DNA of 64,000 nt from Actinoplanes octamycinicus. GTDB taxonomy: Bacteria; Actinomycetota; Actinomycetes; Mycobacteriales; Micromonosporaceae. Below are positions 1 through 10,073 of this stretch, piece by piece. The translations under genes were made by a program, and so were the position numbers. How positions within the stretch are numbered: position 1 is the first letter of the stretch; the number at the start of each line of letters is the position of its first letter. The stretch is from the NCBI RefSeq assembly GCF_014205225.1, contig NZ_JACHNB010000001.1, positions 3,701,501 through 3,765,500 of the forward strand. The letters are read 5' to 3'. The notes under the pieces were generated by a model that saw only the letters and a program-made list of their open reading frames with translations, had not been told where the DNA came from and searched no databases.

Positions 1-87
1 TCGATCGAGTACGCGGACCTGCAACCGGAGACCCGGCAGGCATGGTTGCGAGCCGCGTCGACGATGTTGGAGCCGTTCGCCGAGTAG
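1..87 (+). CDS. C-terminal fragment of an unidentified protein
   Basis: The first 28 codons of frame 1 are open and end in TAG at 85-87. The start lies before the window. The visible tail is an acidic, amphipathic stretch (ending TMLEPFAE) with no diagnostic motif, so I cannot name the family. It lies 40 bp upstream of dnaE on the same strand, so it could be read through into dnaE. The call rests only on the open frame, the codon bias and the tight spacing to the next gene. Confidence 0.5.
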   Translation, partial: SIEYADLQPETRQAWLRAASTMLEPFAE

Positions 88-127
88 TACGCTTCCGGGG
101 CGCTGCCAGACGAAGAGGGGGTCCCGG

Positions 128-3100
128 GTGTCCGACTCGTTCGTGCATCTGCACGTTCACACCGAGTATTCGATGCTCGACGGAGCGGCCCGGGTCAAGG
201 AACTCATCGGTGAGGCCAAGCGGCTCGGGATGCCGGCCGCCGCGATCACCGACCACGGCAACATGCACGGCGCCTACGAGATGTACAAGCAGTCCAAGGA
301 CGCCGGCATCACCCCGCTGATCGGCGTCGAGGCCTACGTCGCGCCGGACTCGCGGCTGAACAAGAGCCGGGTCAAGTGGGGCCGCCCGGAGCAGAAGGGC
401 GACGACGTCTCCGGTAACGGTGCGTACACCCACATGACCATGTGGGCGCGCAACGCGGTCGGTCTGAAGAACCTCTTCCGGCTCAACTCGCGGGCCTCGA
501 TCGAGGGCCAGCTCGGCAAGTACCCGCGGATGGACTTCGACATCATCGCGGAGCACGCCGAGGGCATCATGGGCACCACCGGCTGCCCGTCCGGGGCGGT
601 GCAGACCCGGCTGCGGCTGGGCCAGTTCGACGAGGCGCTCAAGTCGGCCGCGATGTACCAGGAGGCGCTCGGGAAGGACTACTACTTCCTCGAGATCATG
701 GACCACGGCCTGGACATCGAGAAGCGGGTCCGGGACGGCCTGCTGGAGATCGGCCGGAAACTGAACATCCCGCCGCTGGTCACCAACGACTCGCACTACA
801 CCTACGAGGCGCAGGCCGAGGCGCACGACGTGCTGCTCTGCGTGCAGACCGGCAGCAACATCGCCGACCCGAACCGGTTCCGGTTCGACGGCAACGGCTA
901 CTTCGTCAAGTCGGCCGACCAGATGCGCGCCGTCGACTCCTCCGAGGCCTGGCAGGAGGGCTGCCGCAACACGTTGCTGGTGGCCGAGAAGGTGGACATC
1001 GACGGGATGTTCACGTTCAAGAACCTGATGCCCCGGTTCCCGATCCCGGACGGCTTCTCCGAGGAGGAGTACTTCCGGCACGTCGCCTTCGAGGGCCTGC
1101 GCAAGCGGTTCCCGGACGGCATCCCCGACTCGCACGTCCAGCAGGCGGAGTACGAGCTGGGCGTGATCATCCAGATGGGCTTCCCGGCGTACTTCCTGGT
1201 GGTCGCGGACTTCATCCAGTGGGCGAAGAACAACGGCATCGCGGTCGGCCCGGGCCGTGGCTCCGCGGCGGGTTCGCTGATCGCGTACGCGATGGGCATC
1301 ACCGACCTGGACCCGCTGCCGCACGGCCTGATCTTCGAGCGGTTCCTCAACCCGGAGCGCGTCTCGATGCCGGATGTCGACATCGACTTCGACGAGCGCC
1401 GGCGCGGCGAGGTGATCCGCTACGTGACCGAGCGGTGGGGCGAGGACAAGGTCGCTCAGATCGCCACGTTCGGCACGATCAAGGCGAAGGCCGCGATCAA
1501 GGACTCGGCCCGGGTGCTGGGGTACCCGTTCGCGGTCGGCGACCGGATCACCAAGGCGATGCCGCCGGACGTGATGGGCAAGGGCATCCCGCTCGAGGGC
1601 ATCTTCGACAAGGAGCACAAGCGGTACAACGAGGCCGGGGAGATCCGCTCGCTCTACGAGACGGACCCGGACGTCAAGAAGGTGATCGACACCGCGCGCG
1701 GCATCGAGGGCCTGATCCGGCAGACCGGGGTGCACGCGGCCGGCGTGATCATGTCCGCCGAGCCGATCATCGATCACATCCCGCTGATGCGCCGGGCCAG
1801 CGACGGCGTCATCATCACGCAGTTCGACTACCCCACCTGTGAGGGTCTCGGCCTGCTGAAGATGGACTTCCTGGGCCTGCGGAACCTGACGATCATCGAC
1901 GACGCGAACAAGAACATCGAGCTCAACCACGGCAAACCGCTCGACCTGCTGGCGCTGCCGCTGGACGACAAGGGCGCGTACGAGTTGCTCGCCCGGGGTG
2001 ACACGCTGGGCGTGTTCCAGCTCGACGGCGGGCCGATGCGGTCGCTGCTGCGGCTGATGAAACCGGACAACTTCGAGGACATCTCGGCCGTCCTGGCGCT
2101 CTACCGGCCGGGCCCGATGGGCGTCGACTCGCACACCAACTACGCGCTGCGCAAGAACAAGCTCCAGGAGATCACCCCGATCCACCCGGAGCTGGAGGAG
2201 CCGCTGCGGGAGATCCTCGAGCCGACCTACGGCCTGATCGTCTACCAGGAGCAGGTGCAGCGCGCCGCGCAGATCCTCGCCGGGTACAGCCTCGGCCAGG
2301 CCGACCTGCTGCGCCGCGCGATGGGCAAGAAGAAGAAGGAGATCCTCGACAAGGAGTTCATCCCGTTCCGCGACGGCTGCCGCGAGCACGGGTATTCCGA
2401 CGAGGCGATCCAGGCGGTGTGGGACGTGCTGGTCCCGTTCGCCGGCTACGCGTTCAACAAGGCGCACTCCGCGGCGTACGGGCTGGTGTCCTACTGGACG
2501 GCGTACCTGAAGGCGCACTACCCGGCGGAGTACATGGCCGGGCTGCTCACCAGCGTCGGCGACGACAAGGACAAGATGGCGGTCTACCTGGCCGAGTGCC
2601 GCCGGATGGGCATCCAGGTGCTGCCGCCGGACGTGAACCAGTCGGCCGGCCCGTTCACCCCGGTCGGCAAGGACATCCGGTTCGGCCTGGGCGCGGTCCG
2701 CAACGTCGGCGGCAACGTGGTGGAGGCGATCGCCCGCTGCCGCAAGGAGAAGGGCGACTACACCGACTTCTACGACTTCCTGTCGAAGGTGGACGCGGTG
2801 GCCTGCAACAAGCGGACCATCGAGTCGCTGATCAAGGCGGGCGCGTTCGACTCGATGGGGCACAGCCGCAAGGGACTGCTGGCCGTGCACGCCGAGGCGA
2901 TCGACGCGTTCGCCGGGGTCAAGCGGAACGAGGCGGCCGGCCAGTTCGATCTGTTCGGCGCGTTCGGCGACACCGAGGGCGCCCCGGCGGCCACGGTGGC
3001 GATGCCGACCATCGGCGACAGCGAGTGGGACAAGCGGGACAAGCTGACCTTCGAGCGGGAGATGCTCGGGCTCTACGTCTCCGACCACCCGCTCGCCGGA

Positions 3101-3661
3101 CTGGAGCAGGTGCTGCAGAGCAACGCGGACATCAGCATCGCCGCGCTCAACGAGGAGGGCTCGGTCCAGGACGGCCAGATCGTCACGATCGCCGGCATCC
3201 TGACCGGCGTCCAGCGCCGGATCACCAAGCAGGGCCGGGCGTGGGCGTCGGCCACCGTCGAGGACCTGGCCGGCGGCGTCGAGACGCTGTTCTTCCCGAA
3301 CACCTACGAGCTGGTCGGCCAGTACATCGCCGAGGACGCGATCGTGGTGGTCAAGGGCCGGGTGGACCGGCGCGACGACACCCCGCGGATCATGGCGATG
3401 GACATGTCCATCCCCGACATCTCGCACAACCCGGACAGCAAGCCGGTGGTGCTCACCATGCCGATCACCCGGGTCACCCCGCCGCTGGTCGACGAGCTCA
3501 AGGACATCCTGTCCGGCCACCCGGGGGACACCGAGGTGCACGTCCACCTGCAGAACGGGAAGCGGACCACGGTCATCCGGCTGGTCGCGGCCCGGGTCGC
3601 GGCGACGCCCGCGCTGCGCGCCGACCTCAAGATGATCCTCGGCCCGGCGGCCGTGGCCTGA
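128..3661 (+). CDS. dnaE: DNA polymerase III subunit alpha
   Basis: This is the catalytic subunit of the replicative DNA polymerase (C-family). The 1177-residue product has the usual length of actinobacterial DnaE1. The N-terminal PHP domain opens with [13 protein letters not shown]. The palm domain shows PDVDIDF at residues 415-421, supplying the first two catalytic aspartates, and the [11 protein letters not shown] block with Asp580 as the third. A helix-hairpin-helix region ([10 protein letters not shown] onward) and an OB-fold near residues 1020-1100 ([11 protein letters not shown]) follow. The start is GTG at 128, preceded by a purine-rich AGAGGGG at 114-120. No proofreading exonuclease domain is fused. 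This is the essential housekeeping copy type, not the error-prone DnaE2, judging by its full-length PHP and C-terminal regions. Confidence 0.97.
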   Translation: MSDSFVHLHVHTEYSMLDGAARVKELIGEAKRLGMPAAAITDHGNMHGAYEMYKQSKDAGITPLIGVEAYVAPDSRLNKSRVKWGRPEQKGDDVSGNGAYTHMTMWARNAVGLKNLFRLNSRASIEGQLGKYPRMDFDIIAEHAEGIMGTTGCPSGAVQTRLRLGQFDEALKSAAMYQEALGKDYYFLEIMDHGLDIEKRVRDGLLEIGRKLNIPPLVTNDSHYTYEAQAEAHDVLLCVQTGSNIADPNRFRFDGNGYFVKSADQMRAVDSSEAWQEGCRNTLLVAEKVDIDGMFTFKNLMPRFPIPDGFSEEEYFRHVAFEGLRKRFPDGIPDSHVQQAEYELGVIIQMGFPAYFLVVADFIQWAKNNGIAVGPGRGSAAGSLIAYAMGITDLDPLPHGLIFERFLNPERVSMPDVDIDFDERRRGEVIRYVTERWGEDKVAQIATFGTIKAKAAIKDSARVLGYPFAVGDRITKAMPPDVMGKGIPLEGIFDKEHKRYNEAGEIRSLYETDPDVKKVIDTARGIEGLIRQTGVHAAGVIMSAEPIIDHIPLMRRASDGVIITQFDYPTCEGLGLLKMDFLGLRNLTIIDDANKNIELNHGKPLDLLALPLDDKGAYELLARGDTLGVFQLDGGPMRSLLRLMKPDNFEDISAVLALYRPGPMGVDSHTNYALRKNKLQEITPIHPELEEPLREILEPTYGLIVYQEQVQRAAQILAGYSLGQADLLRRAMGKKKKEILDKEFIPFRDGCREHGYSDEAIQAVWDVLVPFAGYAFNKAHSAAYGLVSYWTAYLKAHYPAEYMAGLLTSVGDDKDKMAVYLAECRRMGIQVLPPDVNQSAGPFTPVGKDIRFGLGAVRNVGGNVVEAIARCRKEKGDYTDFYDFLSKVDAVACNKRTIESLIKAGAFDSMGHSRKGLLAVHAEAIDAFAGVKRNEAAGQFDLFGAFGDTEGAPAATVAMPTIGDSEWDKRDKLTFEREMLGLYVSDHPLAGLEQVLQSNADISIAALNEEGSVQDGQIVTIAGILTGVQRRITKQGRAWASATVEDLAGGVETLFFPNTYELVGQYIAEDAIVVVKGRVDRRDDTPRIMAMDMSIPDISHNPDSKPVVLTMPITRVTPPLVDELKDILSGHPGDTEVHVHLQNGKRTTVIRLVAARVAATPALRADLKMILGPAAVA

Positions 3662-3691
3662 CCTCACGGCCGGATCTGGAAGGATCAGAGG

Positions 3692-4555
3692 GTGCACCCA
3701 GAGGAGCCGAACCCACCGTCGACGGGCACGCCGCCCGCCGGATACCCCCCGATGGGACCTCCGGCCGCCGGATACCCCCCGATCGGACCTCCCGCCGCCG
3801 GATATCCGCCCGCCGGGTACCCGCCCGCGGGCCTGGAGCAGCCGGCCGCCCGGCCGCCGTGGTGGCGGTTGCAGCAGGGCAGCCGCCGGCCGTGGCGGCG
3901 GTCGCTGGGCGTCGCGGTCGGCGCGGCCGCGGTGATCACCGTGCTCGGCGCGCCGTTCGGGCTGCTCTGGCACGCGCTGGCACCGAGCGTGCCGGTGATC
4001 GTGGCCGGGGACAGCAGCATCGTGGTCAACGACCCGTCCCCGGAGCAGTACATCGCCGCGGACGGCTGGCTGACCCTGCTCGGCATCGGCTTCGGCCTGC
4101 TGGTGGCGGTCGCCGCGTGGCTGCTGCTGCGCCGTGACCGAGGGCCGGCGCTGCTGCTCGGCGTGGTGATCGGCGCCGGCGTGGCCACCCACTGGATCGC
4201 GGTCCCGATCGGCGAGCTGATCGGCAAGGACGCCTACGAGCAGTGGCGGGCCACGGCCGGCCAGGGCGCGACCTACCTGGCGCCGCCCGAGGTGCACGCG
4301 ATCGGGCCGACGCTGGTGCCCGCCTTCGTCGCGGCGATCGTGCTGACCCTGCTGGCCGGCTGGTCCAACGACCCGGACCTCGACCAGCCGGGCGCGCAGC
4401 CCGGTTACGGCCCCAACCACGGGCAGTACGGCCCGCTCCAGGAGCAGCGGCCGATGGGCGCCGACCCGTTCAGTTCGGGCTGGCCGGCCGGGCCAGGTCC
4501 GACAGCGGCACCGGCACCGCCCGCACCCGGGCAAGCAGACCAGCCTCACGGTTGA
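3692..4555 (+). CDS. DUF2567 family membrane protein with proline-rich N-terminus
   Basis: A 287-residue predicted integral membrane protein of unknown function. The first 48 residues are a cytoplasmic-type low-complexity tail made of repeated GYPPxGPPA units. About four hydrophobic segments follow (VGAAAVITVLGAPFGLLWHA; LTLLGIGFGLLVAVAAWLLL; LLLGVVIGAGVATHWIA; LVPAFVAAIVLTLLAGW). The LLWHALAP and AADGWLTLLGIG blocks fit the actinobacterial DUF2567 family. The C-terminus is again Pro/Gly/Gln-rich. The GTG start at 3692 follows GGAAGGAT. Its last 86 bases overlap the 3' end of the convergent gene 4470-5177. The family call is from remembered sequence pattern. Confidence 0.75.
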   Translation: MHPEEPNPPSTGTPPAGYPPMGPPAAGYPPIGPPAAGYPPAGYPPAGLEQPAARPPWWRLQQGSRRPWRRSLGVAVGAAAVITVLGAPFGLLWHALAPSVPVIVAGDSSIVVNDPSPEQYIAADGWLTLLGIGFGLLVAVAAWLLLRRDRGPALLLGVVIGAGVATHWIAVPIGELIGKDAYEQWRATAGQGATYLAPPEVHAIGPTLVPAFVAAIVLTLLAGWSNDPDLDQPGAQPGYGPNHGQYGPLQEQRPMGADPFSSGWPAGPGPTAAPAPPAPGQADQPHG

Positions 4556-5177
4556 GCAGGCGCAGCTCGGCGCGCAGCCGGCTGGTGGTGTCCGGCGCGG
4601 CCAGCAGCGCGTGCCGCTCCTCCAGGGTGAGCTGCGCGGTCGCGGCGACCAGGTGGGACAGCACGGTGGCGTCGTCCGGGACCTGGTCGAGGATCTCCGC
4701 GTTCGGCCGGAGCAGCTCCAAGTACTGCTGGAAGGCCGTGAGGACACGGGGTTTCAGCAGCTCGGCGGTCTGGTCCGGGGAGCCGTCGTCGGGCAGCCAC
4801 TCGACCCGGGCGGTCAGGTAGGGCTCGGCGCCCTGCTCGACGTCGAGGATCCGGAAGCGGCGGCGGCCCACCGTCATGATGTCGAACCGGCCGTCCGGCA
4901 GCTCGGACACGTGTCGCAGCTCGGCGGTGCAGCCCACCTCGAACAGGTCGTCGGCGCCGACCGGATCGGGCGGCGGGACCGGGCCGTCACCCGGCTCGGG
5001 CGCGACCTCGCTGCCGTGCCGGAGGGTGACCACGCCGAACTCGGCCGGCGGCTCGGCCGGCTGGGCGGCCAGCTCCCGCACGAGGGCGCGGTAACGCTCC
5101 TCGAAGATGTGCAGGGGCAGCACCAGACCGGGGAAGAGCACCGTGCTCAGCGGGAAGACCGGCAGCCGATCGCTCAC
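4470..5177 (-). CDS. LON peptidase N-terminal substrate-binding domain protein
   Basis: A 235-residue stand-alone Lon-N (LAN/PUA-like) domain protein. The N-terminus [20 protein letters not shown] is the family hallmark, followed by FEERYRALV and the GC(T)AEL...[15 protein letters not shown] core. No AAA+ or serine-lysine protease domain is present, so it is not a Lon protease. Its role is unknown, and adaptor or substrate-binding functions are only inferred from the fold. The GTG start is at 5177. It is divergent from hisD with 164 bp between starts, and its 3' end overlaps the DUF2567 gene by 86 bp. Confidence 0.85.
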   Translation of the reverse strand: MSDRLPVFPLSTVLFPGLVLPLHIFEERYRALVRELAAQPAEPPAEFGVVTLRHGSEVAPEPGDGPVPPPDPVGADDLFEVGCTAELRHVSELPDGRFDIMTVGRRRFRILDVEQGAEPYLTARVEWLPDDGSPDQTAELLKPRVLTAFQQYLELLRPNAEILDQVPDDATVLSHLVAATAQLTLEERHALLAAPDTTSRLRAELRLLNREAGLLARVRAVPVPLSDLARPASPN

Positions 5178-5328
5178 GGGTTCAGCCTAGTCGTCCGCTG
5201 ACCTTGGTCAACCCGCCGGGAGCGGTGCGGGGGCCGTACCCGAGAGATCGTGGAGAGAAAAAGGTGATCTGCGCGTCTCAACGCCTGGGCCGCGGCCTCG
5301 CGGGCGCGAGGCTGTCCGACCGGACCCC

Positions 5329-5342
5329 TAGACTGGGGCCCG
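5329..5342 (+). promoter_or_regulatory. Probable -10 box for leaderless hisD transcript
   Basis: TAGACT at 5329-5334 fits the actinobacterial sigma-A -10 pattern TAnnnT. Seven bases separate it from the GTG at 5342, so transcription would begin at or next to the start codon. No Shine-Dalgarno sequence precedes that GTG, which agrees with a leaderless mRNA. No clear -35 box is seen. Confidence 0.55.
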
Positions 5343-6652
5343 TGCTGAATCGGATCGACCTGCGCGGCTCCCGCCGTGACCCGCGCGGTCTGCTGCCCCG
5401 TGCCCAGCTCGACGTCTCCGTGGCCGTCGAGAGGATTCGTCCCGTCGTCGAGGCGGTCCATCAGCATGGGTTCAGCGCGATCCGCGAGGCGACCGAGCGG
5501 TTCGACGGCGTCACCGTGGAGCGCCTGCGGGTGCCGGCCGAGGCGATCGCCGCCGCCGCCGAGACCCTGGAGCCGGAGGTCCGCGCTGCCCTGCTCGAGT
5601 CGATCAAGCGGGCCCGCAAGGTGCACGCCGACCAGCGGCGCACCGACGTGACCACCCAGGTGGTCGACGGCGGCACGGTGACCGAGCGCTGGGTGCCGGT
5701 CAGCCGGGTCGGGCTCTACGTCCCCGGCGGCCTCGCCGTCTACCCGTCGACCGTGGTGATGAACGTGGTGCCCGCCCAGGAGGCCGGCGTCGAGAGCCTG
5801 GTGGTGGCCAGCCCGCCGCAGGCGGAGAACGGCGGTCTGCCCGACGCCCGGGTGCTCGCGGCGTGCGCGCTGCTCGGTGTGACCGAGGTCTACGGCGTCG
5901 GCGGCGCGCAGGCGATCGCCATGCTGGGCTACGGATCCGACGGCGCCGACGAGAGCGACCGGTGCGAGCCGGTCGACGTGATCACCGGCCCGGGCAACAT
6001 CTGGGTGACCGCGGCCAAGCGGCTGCTCCAGGGCCGGGTCGGCATCGACGCCGAGGCGGGCCCGACCGAGATCGCGATCCTGGCCGACGAGACCGCCGAC
6101 CCGCGGCACGTCGCCGCCGACCTGATCAGCCAGGCCGAGCACGACCCGCTCGCGGCGAGCGTGCTGGTCACCGACTCGACGGCGCTCGCCGACGCGGTCG
6201 AGGCCGAGCTGGCCGTGCAGGTCGCGGCGACCAAGCACGACGAGCGGGTGCGTACCTCGCTGACCGGCGAGCAGTCCGGGGTCGTGCTGGTCGACGACCT
6301 GGAGCAGGGCCTCGCGGTGGTCGACGCCTACGCCGCCGAGCACCTGGAGATCCAGACCCGGGACGCGCGGCAGTGGGCCATGCGCGTCCGCAACGCCGGT
6401 GCGATCTTCGTGGGCGCGTGGTCGCCGGTGTCGCTGGGTGACTACGCAGCCGGGTCCAACCACGTGCTGCCCACCGCCGGCTGCGCCCGGCACTCGTCCG
6501 GCCTGTCGGTGCAGTCCTTCCTGCGCGGCATCCACGTCATCGAGTACGACGAGGCGGCCCTGCGCGACGTGGCCGGCCACGTGGTGGCGCTGGCCAACGC
6601 GGAGGATCTGCCGGCGCACGGGGACGCGGTGAAGGCGAGGTTCGGGCGATGA
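5342..6652 (+). CDS. hisD: Histidinol dehydrogenase
   Basis: It catalyses the last two steps of histidine synthesis, L-histidinol to L-histidine, with Zn and NAD. The product from GTG 5342 is 436 residues, the normal family length. An in-frame upstream extension to 5204 is rejected because it lies over the promoter and has no family similarity. Visible motifs are the signature around [15 protein letters not shown] and [13 protein letters not shown], the zinc/active-site segment SQAEHDP with Gln264 and His267, EHLEIQT, and the C-terminal HGDAVK histidine. The stop overlaps the hisC start by 4 bp (ATGA), so the genes are translationally coupled. It is the first gene of the his operon. Confidence 0.96.
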   Translation: MLNRIDLRGSRRDPRGLLPRAQLDVSVAVERIRPVVEAVHQHGFSAIREATERFDGVTVERLRVPAEAIAAAAETLEPEVRAALLESIKRARKVHADQRRTDVTTQVVDGGTVTERWVPVSRVGLYVPGGLAVYPSTVVMNVVPAQEAGVESLVVASPPQAENGGLPDARVLAACALLGVTEVYGVGGAQAIAMLGYGSDGADESDRCEPVDVITGPGNIWVTAAKRLLQGRVGIDAEAGPTEIAILADETADPRHVAADLISQAEHDPLAASVLVTDSTALADAVEAELAVQVAATKHDERVRTSLTGEQSGVVLVDDLEQGLAVVDAYAAEHLEIQTRDARQWAMRVRNAGAIFVGAWSPVSLGDYAAGSNHVLPTAGCARHSSGLSVQSFLRGIHVIEYDEAALRDVAGHVVALANAEDLPAHGDAVKARFGR

Positions 6653-7725
6653 CCACGATCGACGACCTGCCGATCCGGGACGACCTGCGGGGCAAGTCGC
6701 CCTACGGCGCGCCGCAGCTGGACGTGCCGGTGCGGCTGAACACCAACGAGAACTCGTACCCGGTGCCCGACGACGTGGTCGAGGCGATCGGCAAGGCCGT
6801 CCAGGCCGAGCTGCGCGACCTCAACCGCTACCCGGACCGGGACGCCATCGCCCTGCGCACCGAGCTGGCCGGCTACCTCGGCCACGACCTCACCACGGCG
6901 AACGTGTGGGCGGCGAACGGCTCCAACGAGGTGCAGCAGCAGCTGCTCCAGACGTTCGCCGGCCCCGGCCGGAAAGCGCTCGGCTTCGGCCCGTCCTACT
7001 CGATGCACCCGCTGCTCGCGGCCGGGACCGGCACCGAGTGGATCGGCTCGCTCCGCGACCCGGACTTCGGGCTGAGCCCCGACCGGGCGGTCAGCGAGAT
7101 CGAGCAGCACGACCCCGACCTGGTCTTCCTCTGCTCGCCGAACAATCCGACCGGTACCGCGCTCGACCCCGCCGTGATCGACGCCGTGCTGGGCACCGCG
7201 CGCGGCATGGTGATCGTCGACGAGGCGTACACCGAGTTCGCCCGCCCCGGCACCCCGAGCGCGCTGACCCTGCTGCCCGGCCACCCCCGCCTGGTGGTCA
7301 GCCGGACGATGAGCAAGGCGTTCGGCTTCGCCGGCGGCCGGCTGGGCTACCTCGCCGCCGACCCGGCCGTGGTGGACGCGGTCCAGCTGGTCCGCCTGCC
7401 GTACCACCTCTCCGCGATCAGCCAGGCCGCCGCGCGGGCGGCGGTGGTGCACCGGGCGTCGTTGCTGAAGACGGTGGAGGCGATCAAGGAGCAGCGGGAC
7501 CGGATCGTCGACGTGCTCCGGGCGCGCGGGGTGCGGGTGGCCGACAGCGACGCCAACTTCGTGCTCTTCGCCACCGGGGGCGACCAGCGAGTCGCCTGGC
7601 AGGCCTTCCTCGACCGGGGCGTGCTGATCCGCGACGTCGGCCTGGCCGGCTGGCTGCGGGTCACCGCCGGGACCGAGTCCGAGACTTCCGCATTTCTTGA
7701 CGCCGCTGAGGAGATCCTGTCGTGA
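6649..7725 (+). CDS. hisC: Histidinol-phosphate aminotransferase
   Basis: PLP-dependent class I/II aminotransferase converting imidazole-acetol phosphate and glutamate to histidinol phosphate and 2-oxoglutarate. The product has 358 residues. N-terminal [11 protein letters not shown] is typical of HisC. SPNNPTG and DEAYTEF form the cofactor pocket. [17 protein letters not shown] carries the Schiff-base Lys223, and the Arg in the C-terminal GWLRVTAGT binds the carboxylate. The ATG overlaps the hisD stop and the TGA overlaps the hisB GTG, each by 4 bp. Confidence 0.95.
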   Translation: MTTIDDLPIRDDLRGKSPYGAPQLDVPVRLNTNENSYPVPDDVVEAIGKAVQAELRDLNRYPDRDAIALRTELAGYLGHDLTTANVWAANGSNEVQQQLLQTFAGPGRKALGFGPSYSMHPLLAAGTGTEWIGSLRDPDFGLSPDRAVSEIEQHDPDLVFLCSPNNPTGTALDPAVIDAVLGTARGMVIVDEAYTEFARPGTPSALTLLPGHPRLVVSRTMSKAFGFAGGRLGYLAADPAVVDAVQLVRLPYHLSAISQAAARAAVVHRASLLKTVEAIKEQRDRIVDVLRARGVRVADSDANFVLFATGGDQRVAWQAFLDRGVLIRDVGLAGWLRVTAGTESETSAFLDAAEEILS

Positions 7726-8333
7726 GTCGTACGGGGCGGATTGACCGCGTCACCAACGAGACCAAGGTGCTCGTCGAGATCGACCTCGACGGCACCGGCA
7801 AGGGCGATCTGAGCACCGGCGTGGGTTTCTACGACCACATGCTCAACCAGCTCGCCAAGCACGGTGGCTTCGACCTGACGGTGCGTACCGAGGGCGATCT
7901 GGAGATCGACTCGCACCACACCATCGAGGACACCGCGATCGCGCTGGGCGAGGCGTTCGCCCAGGCGCTCGGGGACAAGCGAGGCATCCGGCGGTACGGC
8001 TCGGCCACCATCCCGATGGACGAGGTGCTGGTCCGGGCCGCCGTCGACCTGTCCGGCCGGCCCTATGTGGTGCACGACGAGCCGCTGCTCACGCCGTACA
8101 TCGGGCCGGTCTACGCGACCAGCATGACCCGGCACATCTTCGAGGCGTTCGGCCACGCGGCCAAGGTGACCCTGCACGTGGACGTGCTGCGGGCCTGCCG
8201 GCCGGGCGGCCACCCGGACGCGCACCACGTGGTCGAGGCCCAGTTCAAGGCGTTCTCCCGGGCGCTGCGCGAGGCCGTCGAGATCGACCCGCGCAACGCC
8301 GGCTCGCTGCCGTCCACCAAGGGCGTGCTCTGA
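7722..8333 (+). CDS. hisB: Imidazoleglycerol-phosphate dehydratase
   Basis: It dehydrates imidazole glycerol phosphate to imidazole acetol phosphate and depends on manganese. The 203-residue product is the monofunctional dehydratase; no N-terminal histidinol-phosphatase domain is fused, unlike the enterobacterial HisB. The two diagnostic metal-binding repeats are visible: [17 protein letters not shown] (His65, His66) and [17 protein letters not shown]. The GTG start at 7722 overlaps the end of hisC by 4 bp. One base separates its stop from hisH. Confidence 0.96.
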   Translation: MSRTGRIDRVTNETKVLVEIDLDGTGKGDLSTGVGFYDHMLNQLAKHGGFDLTVRTEGDLEIDSHHTIEDTAIALGEAFAQALGDKRGIRRYGSATIPMDEVLVRAAVDLSGRPYVVHDEPLLTPYIGPVYATSMTRHIFEAFGHAAKVTLHVDVLRACRPGGHPDAHHVVEAQFKAFSRALREAVEIDPRNAGSLPSTKGVL

Positions 8334-8334
8334 C

Positions 8335-8955
8335 ATGGCAGCCAGCGTGGTGATCCTCGACTACGGGTCGGGGAACCTGCGATCGGCCGAGCGCGCGGTC
8401 GCGCGGACCGGCGTGGACGTCACCGTGACCAGCGATCTCGGGCTGGCCGCCGAGGCCGACGGGCTGGTCGTGCCGGGCGTCGGCGCCTACGCCGCGTGCA
8501 TGGCCGGGATCCACGAGCTGGGCGCCGGGCCGGTGATCGCCGAGCGGGTCGCGGCCGGCCGGCCGGTGCTCGGCATCTGCGTGGGCATGCAGATCATGTT
8601 CGAGTCCGGGGTGGAGCACGGCATCGAGACGAAAGGTCTCGGGCTGCTGCCCGGATCGGTCACCCGCCTGCGGGCGGAGCGGATCCCGCACATGGGGTGG
8701 AACACGGTCTCCGTCCCGGCCGGCTCGACGTTGCTGGCCGGGCTCGCCGCGGACACCCGGTTCTACTTCGTGCACTCGTACGCTGCCCGGGATCTCGACC
8801 GGTTGACCGACGCCGTCGTGACCACCGCGGCTCACGACGAGCCGTTCGCTGCCGTGGTGGAGCGCGACGCGCTCAGCGTCGCCCAGTTCCACCCGGAGAA
8901 ATCGGCTGATGCCGGATATGCGCTGCTGAGCAACTGGGCCGCCACGCTGCGATGA
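8335..8955 (+). CDS. hisH: Imidazole glycerol phosphate synthase, glutaminase subunit
   Basis: Class I glutamine amidotransferase that feeds ammonia to HisF for ring closure. The 206 residues contain the nucleophile elbow VLGICVGMQ with Cys82 and the triad AQFHPEKS with His186 and Glu188. The oxyanion region PGVGAY is near residue 50. The ATG lies one base after the hisB stop. Its cyclase partner hisF is 2 kb downstream, separated by a small membrane protein gene, priA and a transporter gene. Confidence 0.95.
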   Translation: MAASVVILDYGSGNLRSAERAVARTGVDVTVTSDLGLAAEADGLVVPGVGAYAACMAGIHELGAGPVIAERVAAGRPVLGICVGMQIMFESGVEHGIETKGLGLLPGSVTRLRAERIPHMGWNTVSVPAGSTLLAGLAADTRFYFVHSYAARDLDRLTDAVVTTAAHDEPFAAVVERDALSVAQFHPEKSADAGYALLSNWAATLR

Positions 8956-9272
8956 GCAAGGAACGCGCGCGACGACGGGCCGAACGGCTCGCCGTCCTGG
9001 AACGGGAGAAAGCCGTCCGGGCCCGGAGAGTGGCCCGGCGGCAGCGTCGTCGTGCGGTTCTGAAGAAGCTCGCGCTGCCGCGCCTGGGCAGCGACGGGCG
9101 GCTCTATCACCGCAGCCGGCGGCAGCGGGTCGGCATCGTGGTCGTCCCGCTGCTCGCCATCGCCGCGGTCTGGCTGTTCATCCCGGAGACGGCGCTGCGC
9201 ATCCTGCTCACCGTCCTGCTCGTCCTGGCCGCCCCGGCCCTCGTGGTCGTGGTGCTCGGCCGCCGTTCATAG
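8952..9272 (+). CDS. Small basic two-helix membrane protein in the his operon
   Basis: The 106-residue product is unrecognised as a named family. The first 65 residues are extremely basic (about 26 Arg/Lys, an [10 protein letters not shown] start) and probably helical. They are followed by two hydrophobic segments, [18 protein letters not shown] and [19 protein letters not shown], split by a short PETALR turn, with the tail RRS. The ATG overlaps the hisH stop by 4 bp, and priA follows after 10 bp, so it is co-translated with biosynthetic genes. It could tether something to the membrane or bind nucleic acid near it; neither is shown by the sequence. Confidence 0.75.
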   Translation: MSKERARRRAERLAVLEREKAVRARRVARRQRRRAVLKKLALPRLGSDGRLYHRSRRQRVGIVVVPLLAIAAVWLFIPETALRILLTVLLVLAAPALVVVVLGRRS

Positions 9273-9282
9273 GAGAGAGATC

Positions 9283-10005
9283 GTGACCCTGCAACTGCTG
9301 CCCGCCGTCGACGTCGCGGACGGCCAGGCGGTCCGCCTGGTCCAGGGCGCCGCCGGCTCGGAGACCGCCTACGGCGACCCGCTGGAGGCCGCGCTGGCCT
9401 GGCAGAACGACGGCGCCGAGTGGATCCACCTGGTCGACCTGGACGCCGCGTTCGGCCGCGGGTCGAACGCCGAGCTGCTCGCCGACGTGGTCCGCCGGCT
9501 GGACGTCAAGGTGGAGCTCTCCGGCGGCATCCGGGACGACGAGTCGCTGACCCGCGCCCTGGCCACCGGCGCCCAGCGGGTCAACATCGGCACCGCCGCC
9601 CTGGAGGACCCGGAGTGGTGCGACCGGATCTGCGCGGAGTACGGCGACCGGGTCGCGATCGGCCTGGACGTGCGCGGCCGCACCCTGGCGGCGCGCGGCT
9701 GGACCCGGGACGGCGGCGACCTCTACGAGGTGCTCGCCCGCCTGGACAAGGCCGGCGCCACCCGGTACGTAGTCACCGACATCACCAAGGACGGCACCAT
9801 GCGCGGTCCGAACCTCGACCTGCTCCGTGAGGTCTGCGCCGCCACCGACAAGCCGGTGATCGCCAGCGGCGGCGTCTCCACCCTGGACGACCTGCGCGCC
9901 CTGGCCACCCTGGAGCCGGTCGGCGTGGAGGGTGTGATCGCCGGCAAGGCGCTCTACGCCGGCGCGTTCACGGTCCGCGAGGCGCTGGAAGCGCTGAAGC
10001 AGTAG
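9283..10005 (+). CDS. priA: Phosphoribosyl isomerase A (HisA/TrpF bifunctional)
   Basis: A 240-residue (beta-alpha)8 barrel isomerising ProFAR in histidine synthesis. In actinobacteria this enzyme also performs the TrpF step on phosphoribosyl anthranilate. N-terminal [18 protein letters not shown] holds Asp10. [15 protein letters not shown] holds Asp166, the second acid/base. IASGGVST and IAGKALYAG form phosphate sites. The GTG start at 9283 follows AGGAGAGA. No separate trpF is visible in the trp genes at 29-35 kb, which supports the dual assignment. HisA-only activity cannot be excluded from sequence alone. Confidence 0.93.
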   Translation: MTLQLLPAVDVADGQAVRLVQGAAGSETAYGDPLEAALAWQNDGAEWIHLVDLDAAFGRGSNAELLADVVRRLDVKVELSGGIRDDESLTRALATGAQRVNIGTAALEDPEWCDRICAEYGDRVAIGLDVRGRTLAARGWTRDGGDLYEVLARLDKAGATRYVVTDITKDGTMRGPNLDLLREVCAATDKPVIASGGVSTLDDLRALATLEPVGVEGVIAGKALYAGAFTVREALEALKQ

Positions 10006-10073
10006 CCCGGCTACATCGTCGGTGTAGCAATTATCGCTGGTGCTTAACGGTCGGCTGCCGCGAGGCTGACGGC

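Noticed and set aside
442..1842. 466-codon plus-strand frame inside dnaE
   Set aside because: Arg/Gly/Pro-rich out-of-frame translation of dnaE without any conserved motif.
5204..5341. N-terminal extension of hisD
   Set aside because: The upstream 46 codons cover the TAGACT promoter and do not resemble HisD; the GTG at 5342 gives the normal family length.
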